DNA from: Shinisaurus crocodilurus
Lineage: Eukaryota; Chordata; Lepidosauria; Squamata; Shinisauridae
Reading direction: 5' to 3'
DNA length: 64,000 bases
Assembly: GCA_021292165.1 (NCBI GenBank)
Contig: JAHFWL010000946.1
Coordinates: forward strand, 27,824 to 91,823
Of this stretch, positions 58,740-64,000 are shown one piece after another; position 1 is the stretch's first letter; the number at the start of each line of letters is the position of its first letter. Made by a program: the position numbers and the translations under genes. The notes beneath the pieces are model-generated. The model had not been told where the DNA came from, ran no database searches, and worked only from the letters and a program-made list of their open reading frames with translations.

Positions 58740-60465
58740 AAGCAGCCCCCTTCAGACGTATGCCAATCATCCCTTGGTTAGGGCAATGTCGGTCATGTGT
58801 TACAGCATCAAGTGGACAGGATTCCTGCTGGATCTTTCACATGCCTGAATACTTTTGACAAATATCAATTTCCTTCCCTTCTGCAACCTGCTCAAAGCAG
58901 TAGTTCATGACTGCAGGGTGATGTTGTTGTTGTTGTTGTTTTAAGGCAACAAACATTTAGCCACATAAACATGCCACACACCTATTATTATTTTTGCCTA
59001 AAGGATAAGGCAGGAGCAAAACTCACCAGGTATATCTGAGCCAGGTATATGTCTCATAAAGAAGCAAAGGCAGGGAGAAATGAAGTTTGCCCTGCTGCAG
59101 AAAAGCTGTGTGCACTGTAAATAAAAAAGACTGCCTTTTCAAACATAGAAGATTCAATGCAGCCCTACCATTGGGCAGAGTGAGGTAGTTACCATGGGCA
59201 GTAATATGGCGTATCATGAAAGGACAGCAGACTGTTCAGTTATTAAATTTATTATTGTTGTATTTTATTGCCTGGAGAGCTGCTTGTAGGATTTGTGTCT
59301 CAGGTGCCAAAATTGTGTCTCAGGTGCATTGCATTTGTGGGTGGAAACACTGTTTCCATCTCCAGTTGAAGGAGCAAAATGTTTGAGCCAGCCCTGATAG
59401 GAGTAGCATTCTTCTTTATTGCTTTCTTGTTGCAATAGGAGACCAATTCTAATTTTACACTTTAGACTCAAGTGCCTGATTCTCAACATGGGTCCAAGAG
59501 TTCCAAAGCCCTGTGGAACTCTTTCTTCTACACAGAGCAGGAAGTGAACTAACATTTCACTGTGAGCAGGGCATATCCCATTCACGTCAGTGCAGTGAAT
59601 GTTCAAGTGAGGCATCTATTTTTCCATAGATAGATGTAAGCAAGTTCCATAAAAGGAAAAATTGGAACTATGCAATAGACGATTGGTTCCATGAGTAAGT
59701 TTCCTATAATTTTCAAGGACAACCACTATTCCATGACTATTTACAATAAATAAGAAGTTCTGCTACAGATAAGTCTTTTGCAGCTGTTCTGATAGGAACA
59801 GCTTTACTCACAACACTGTATTTCTAGAACAAATATTATTGTGCATGGGTTCCGCAGCCACAAGGGACAAGTGCAAAGGCAGGTATTGGATTTAAGGGTC
59901 TATTTTGAGAAGTGTAAGATTAAGTATCAATCTCTTACACGGATAGATAAGTCACACAGCTTATAATAACTACACAGATACCATGCGGTCCAAGGATGAG
60001 AAAATAAATCCAAAATCCACAGTATGTGCCTTGGAGAATACTGTGTTTTAGCTGCTTCAGGGTGCAATCTACCAACAGAGGATGATTATTTCTACCACCT
60101 GAGAGCAACTTTTGCCTTTTTTGAGGGTTCCATCCCCTCCAGCCACTTAATACTAAACAATTTGAATTCAATTGCATTTTTTTGTACCAGTGTGTGCCAC
60201 CTAAAATTCTCCACCCGCCTTTGTTAATATAAAGACTGTCATGTTTCTTTTTTTACTTCTGCTCTTTCCTACCCAAGAACTTGTGTATGTTGCCCAAGGC
60301 AAGAGACAGATCTGAGTTACAGCCTTTATGTTTTCAGAATGGGATTCAACCATTGCTCCTTTGACCAGAATGCTAGGTGTAACCTGACAAAAAATACCAG
60401 GGACTAATTCACTTTTTGTACCTTTTTGTTACAACCACCCCCCACCACACCCCCTCTGATTCTTG
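58740..60465. other. Intronic sequence, no gene seen
   Basis: A TTG run at 58923-58940 and no other supported feature. Confidence 0.45.
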
Positions 60466-60469
60466 TACC

Positions 60470-60565
60470 ATCTAGCCTGATAAAGAGTTCTGAAAATTCA
60501 AAGCCTGCACACTTTTTGTAGCATTTTGGTTGGTCCCAATAAAAGTATTGCCTCCTATGGATTTT
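60470..60565 (+). mobile_element. Penelope-like 3' tail with decayed hammerhead-like motif
   Basis: CTGATAA (60477-60483), AGAGTTCTGAAAATT, CAAAGCCTGCACAC, then TTTGGTTGGTCCCAATAAAA and GTATTGCCTCC. The core blocks are recognisable but mutated (CTGATGA to CTGATAA, CGAAA to CAAA). Confidence 0.5.
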
Positions 60566-60799
60566 GGATTATCCCCCCTCAGTTTTAAAAATCTTCTGTG
60601 CTATTTCTGCTAGCTCTTTACCACACTATCTCCCAATATTGTGGTGAGTTGTTTCCCCAAATTCAATTGCCCCTACCCCCCAGCAAACACATAGTTTAAT
60701 TCTTCCAAACTGACTTTCCTGTATGGTTAATTAACTTGTATGCTGAACAGTGCTCTCTAGCACATACATTGGTTACCTCTCTTACCACCATCCATGTTA

Positions 60800-61050
60800 T
60801 TTATTTATTATATTATTATTTATTATATTTATACCCCGCCTTTTTTTTCTGCAAGGAACCCAAGGTGGCTTACACAATCCTCCTCACTCCCATTTGTTAT
60901 CCTCACAACAACCCGTGAGGTAGGTTATGGCTGAGAGTCAGTGACTGGCCCCAAGTCACCCAGGGAATTTCAGGCCGAGCAGGGGACTAGAACCCGGATC
61001 TCCTGCAGTCCCAGTCCAAACTCTAACCACTACATCACACTGGCTCTCAG
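60800..61050 (-). mobile_element. Sauria-like tRNA-derived SINE
   Basis: The complement gives AGAGCCAGTGTGATGTAGTG, GGTTAGAGTTTGGACTGGG, GGGTTCTAGTCCCC, GGGTGACTTGGGGCCAGTC and the end AGGCGGGGTATAAATATAAT. Close to 25242-25475. Confidence 0.85.
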
Positions 61051-61054
61051 TGTT

Positions 61055-61240
61055 GGTGTAATACCTTGATTAGGCCAAAGAGAAGATCACCCAAAAAATG
61101 TACAAGCTTTTGAGATCCCAAGATCACAATTTATTTTATTTTTTTGTATACTTTTGGTTGGTGATATTTGGTTGGCCTAATAAAGGTATTATGGAAACAT
61201 GGATTTGGAAATGTTCTTATGGTCAACAGAGTGACATTTG
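61055..61240. mobile_element. Penelope-like tail, inverted pieces
   Basis: GTGTAATACCTTGATTAGGC (about 61065) and TTGGCCTAATAAAGGTATTA (about 61171) are inverted to each other. The minus strand has ATCTCAAAAGCTTGTAC as in the hammerhead-containing copies. Resembles 42385-42550. Confidence 0.5.
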
Positions 61241-61440
61241 CTTTATCTTACCACCTTAGCTCAAGCAACATAAAGCTCCACAGCAAAATATTGCAGCCCA
61301 AGTCCGATCAGTCTGGTGTATCCATTCCAAATTCATGTAGATTGACAGACTTGGGCTTACTTAAATCTTACTGGAAGCAGGGCTGGTGCTACCATTAGGC
61401 AAACTAGGCAGCTGCCTAGGGCGCCGGGCTAAAGGGGGCA

Positions 61441-62332
<892 letters not shown>

Positions 62333-62534
62333 ATCAGCCAAATCTACTGAAAAGTTGATACTATTAATTTCCATGGGGCTTACTTCCACGTAAATATGCT
62401 GAGGTTTGCCAATTGACTTTTATTTCATAATGGGCATAGGGCTGGAGGGAGGGAGGGCTCAAGTGGGAGGGGGGCGCTAAATATCTGATCTTGCCTAGGG
62501 CACCAAACTGCCTTGCACTGGCCCTGACTGGAAG

Positions 62535-63301
62535 CAATGTCCACAGCTTTAAATTCCAATATATTCACTTAAAAGAGAAAAAAGGACTTATGATTGAAAT
62601 ATATATATGCAAATCATATTGGCAGTGGAATTTTCATTTTACATGGATAGCCAGTAAAACCCAGGAATAGCTAGCAAAAGTGAGCTTGGTCACAAATTAA
62701 ACTTTTAAATATTTTATGACTGCATTTTTATGTGGAGCGTAAGTGATTTTATGGCTTTGTTTTATAAAGCTATTTATTTTGATGAGGTTTTTTTTATCAC
62801 AAAGATTTTTATTTGCCTTTTTTTGGCTAAAACTGTCACACTGTTATGTTTTATGTAACTCTGTGTAATATTTTCTTTACTATCCACTGGCCTGTGATGA
62901 ACCTATTTTAATAAGATGATTGATTGATTTGTCAAATCAAATATGGTAATAAATGTTTTTCCCTTTTTCTTCATTGGAAAAATAAGTGGTGACATTATAG
63001 TTCAGAAGAGTATGAAAATACCAGAATCTGAAAAGAACAGCTAACACACCACACACACACACACACAAACATTCATTCCAGTAAATTTTCTACAATTGTG
63101 CTCTGAAAGTATCTGTTTGCAGTCATGACATGATAGCTAAAAATGAGTGCTCAATATGAAATAATTTTGGGATAATCTAGCCAAAGTCAGGCACTGCACT
63201 TGTATGTTTCAGTAATTTCCCTGAAGTCAATCATGTTCTTCCACCAAAGTCAGCACTACTTAAAATACTTCACTTTGCGGGATATCGCTCTTTTATCTTA
63301 C
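62535..63301. other. CSMD1: Intron flank next to the CCP exon
   Basis: AT-rich, with a CA run at 63047-63066. It holds the CCP exon donor at its right edge. Nothing else seen. Confidence 0.5.
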
Positions 63302-63495
63302 CTCTACAGATAGGAACTGGAAAATCCCAGGATGCTGTGTTTACTGAGTTGGCTATACAGGTGAGTTGGGGATGCCCATCCAGATGTATCCTGTCACACA
63401 GCTGTATCGGATTTTGTCACCAACATCAAACCTTGTTCCATATACGACACCTTTGGGTGGAACTCCAGGATTCCCACAAGAACTGCTCTGTAATT
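63302..63495 (-). CDS. CSMD1: CSMD1 exon: CCP/sushi domain (frameshifted by one missing base)
   Basis: Minus-strand internal exon encoding a complete CCP (sushi) module of CUB and Sushi multiple domains 1, a very large single-pass neuronal membrane protein linked to complement regulation. Seen: a pyrimidine-rich tract and AG acceptor just above 63495, a GTAAGA donor at 63301-63296, and the opening CGNPGVPPKG, then GTRFDVGDKIRYSC, CVTGY and, after a frame change, GHPQLTC and ASWDFPVPICR. The four CCP cysteines and the domain tryptophan are all present. The exon starts and ends in phase 1 but is 194 nt long, where 195 nt (65 codons) is needed. One base is missing near 63383 (the plus strand has a single g where gg is expected), so the text reads YIWMGIP instead of Y-I-L-D-G-H-P. 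The downstream half is intact in the shifted frame, which suggests a sequence error or a recent lesion. CSMD2 and CSMD3 are the alternatives; the call to CSMD1 rests on recalled residues. Confidence 0.88.
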
Positions 63496-63557
63496 CTATA
63501 AAAGAAAACACACAGAAGAGTAATCTTTATTACAAGTGGGATCCACAACAAACTGTT

Positions 63558-63720
63558 GCAGTTTCATTTCATTTCATTTATTTCATTTCATTTATTTCAT
63601 TTATATACCGCCCCACAGCCGAAGCTCTCTGGGCGGTTCAACACTCTATACATAAAAACAACAATAAAAAAACATTCAGAATAGTTTAAAAAATTAAAAA
63701 CCAAATTTAAAAACACAGTT
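63558..63720 (-). mobile_element. L2 LINE 3' terminus
   Basis: The complement ends GAACCGCCCAGAGAGCTTCG with GCTGTGGGGCGGTATATA and an AAATG tail. Only the 3' UTR end is present, close to the CCP exon acceptor. Confidence 0.8.
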
Positions 63721-63847
63721 CAGAGTGCTCCTGCTCAGGGTTCCCCCTCTCCCCTAGTTTTCCGTCCCCCACAACAGTTAGCTGGCATTCAGTTGCCACT
63801 GAGCATGTTCAGTCCTCATTGTGTTGTTTTGGCTCCCTCCCTCTGAC

Positions 63848-64000
63848 TCTACATAACATAAGAACATAAGAAGAGCCATGCTAGGTCAGAACAAGGGTCC
63901 ATCTAGTCCATCTTTCTGATCACACAGTGGCCAATCAGCTGCCTACAAGAAGCCTACAAGCAGGACCTGAGTGCAACAGCACCCCTCCCACCCATGTTCC
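63848..64000. repeat. Interspersed repeat running off the window
   Basis: CATAAGAACATAAGAAGAGC, CATGCTAGGTCAGAACAAGG, GTCCATCTAGTCCATC and CCAATCAGCTGCC recall a common amniote LINE/SINE-derived repeat. It is cut by the window end, so I do not classify it. Confidence 0.5.

Overview
This window reads as vertebrate nuclear intronic DNA, most likely from a squamate reptile. The evidence is two short exons with consensus splice sites that encode pieces of CSMD1. They sit in AT-rich DNA packed with CR1, L2 and L1 LINEs, tRNA- and 5S-derived SINEs (including a Sauria-like family), Penelope-like tails and many hAT-type MITEs, a mixture typical of lizards and snakes. There are no bacterial operons, CRISPR arrays or complete single-exon host genes.

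The only host coding sequence I can support is on the minus strand. A CCP/sushi exon lies at 63302-63495 and the first part of the following CUB domain at 14913-15120. They are joined by a phase-1 intron of about 48 kb that makes up most of the window. Positions 1-14912 and 63496-64000 are parts of the neighbouring introns. The CCP exon lacks one base relative to a 65-codon phase 1-1 exon, so as written it is frameshifted.

Layout by region. 1-15 kb: a short LTR, an old SINE, an L2 copy split by a palindromic CpG-rich hAT element with a perfect 8-bp target duplication, a second element of that family, two 5S-derived SINEs with CR1-like tails, and a Charlie-like hAT with a perfect 8-bp duplication. 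15-31 kb: the CUB exon, three terminal-inverted-repeat elements, another CpG-rich fragment, an LTR-like block, an L2 end, an L1 ORF2 3' segment, and a 5S/tRNA-SINE/CR1 composite. 31-35.2 kb: a nearly complete CR1 retrotransposon with an ORF1 (zinc-binding cysteines plus SGNH esterase) and an ORF2 (endonuclease plus reverse transcriptase) broken only by one extra base in an A run. 35-50.5 kb: small hAT MITEs, Penelope-like tails with hammerhead-like motifs, and an LTR with a primer-binding site that hosts another CpG-rich hAT. A 3' CR1 fragment follows. 50.5-64 kb: MITEs, a third 5S-CR1 SINE, L2 and CR1 remnants, SINEs, and a hAT element (61378-62526, perfect 8-bp duplication). That element carries what looks like a captured host first exon (GC-rich 5' UTR, signal peptide, phase-1 splice donor), part of which is repeated in inverted orientation.

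The most unusual items are the exon-bearing fold-back hAT element, the family of palindromic hAT elements that carry ETS/CRE/NRF1-like promoter words, the CR1-tailed 5S SINE family, and the recurring hammerhead-like motifs in Penelope-like fragments. Family names come from recognition of motifs and proteins, not from a database search.
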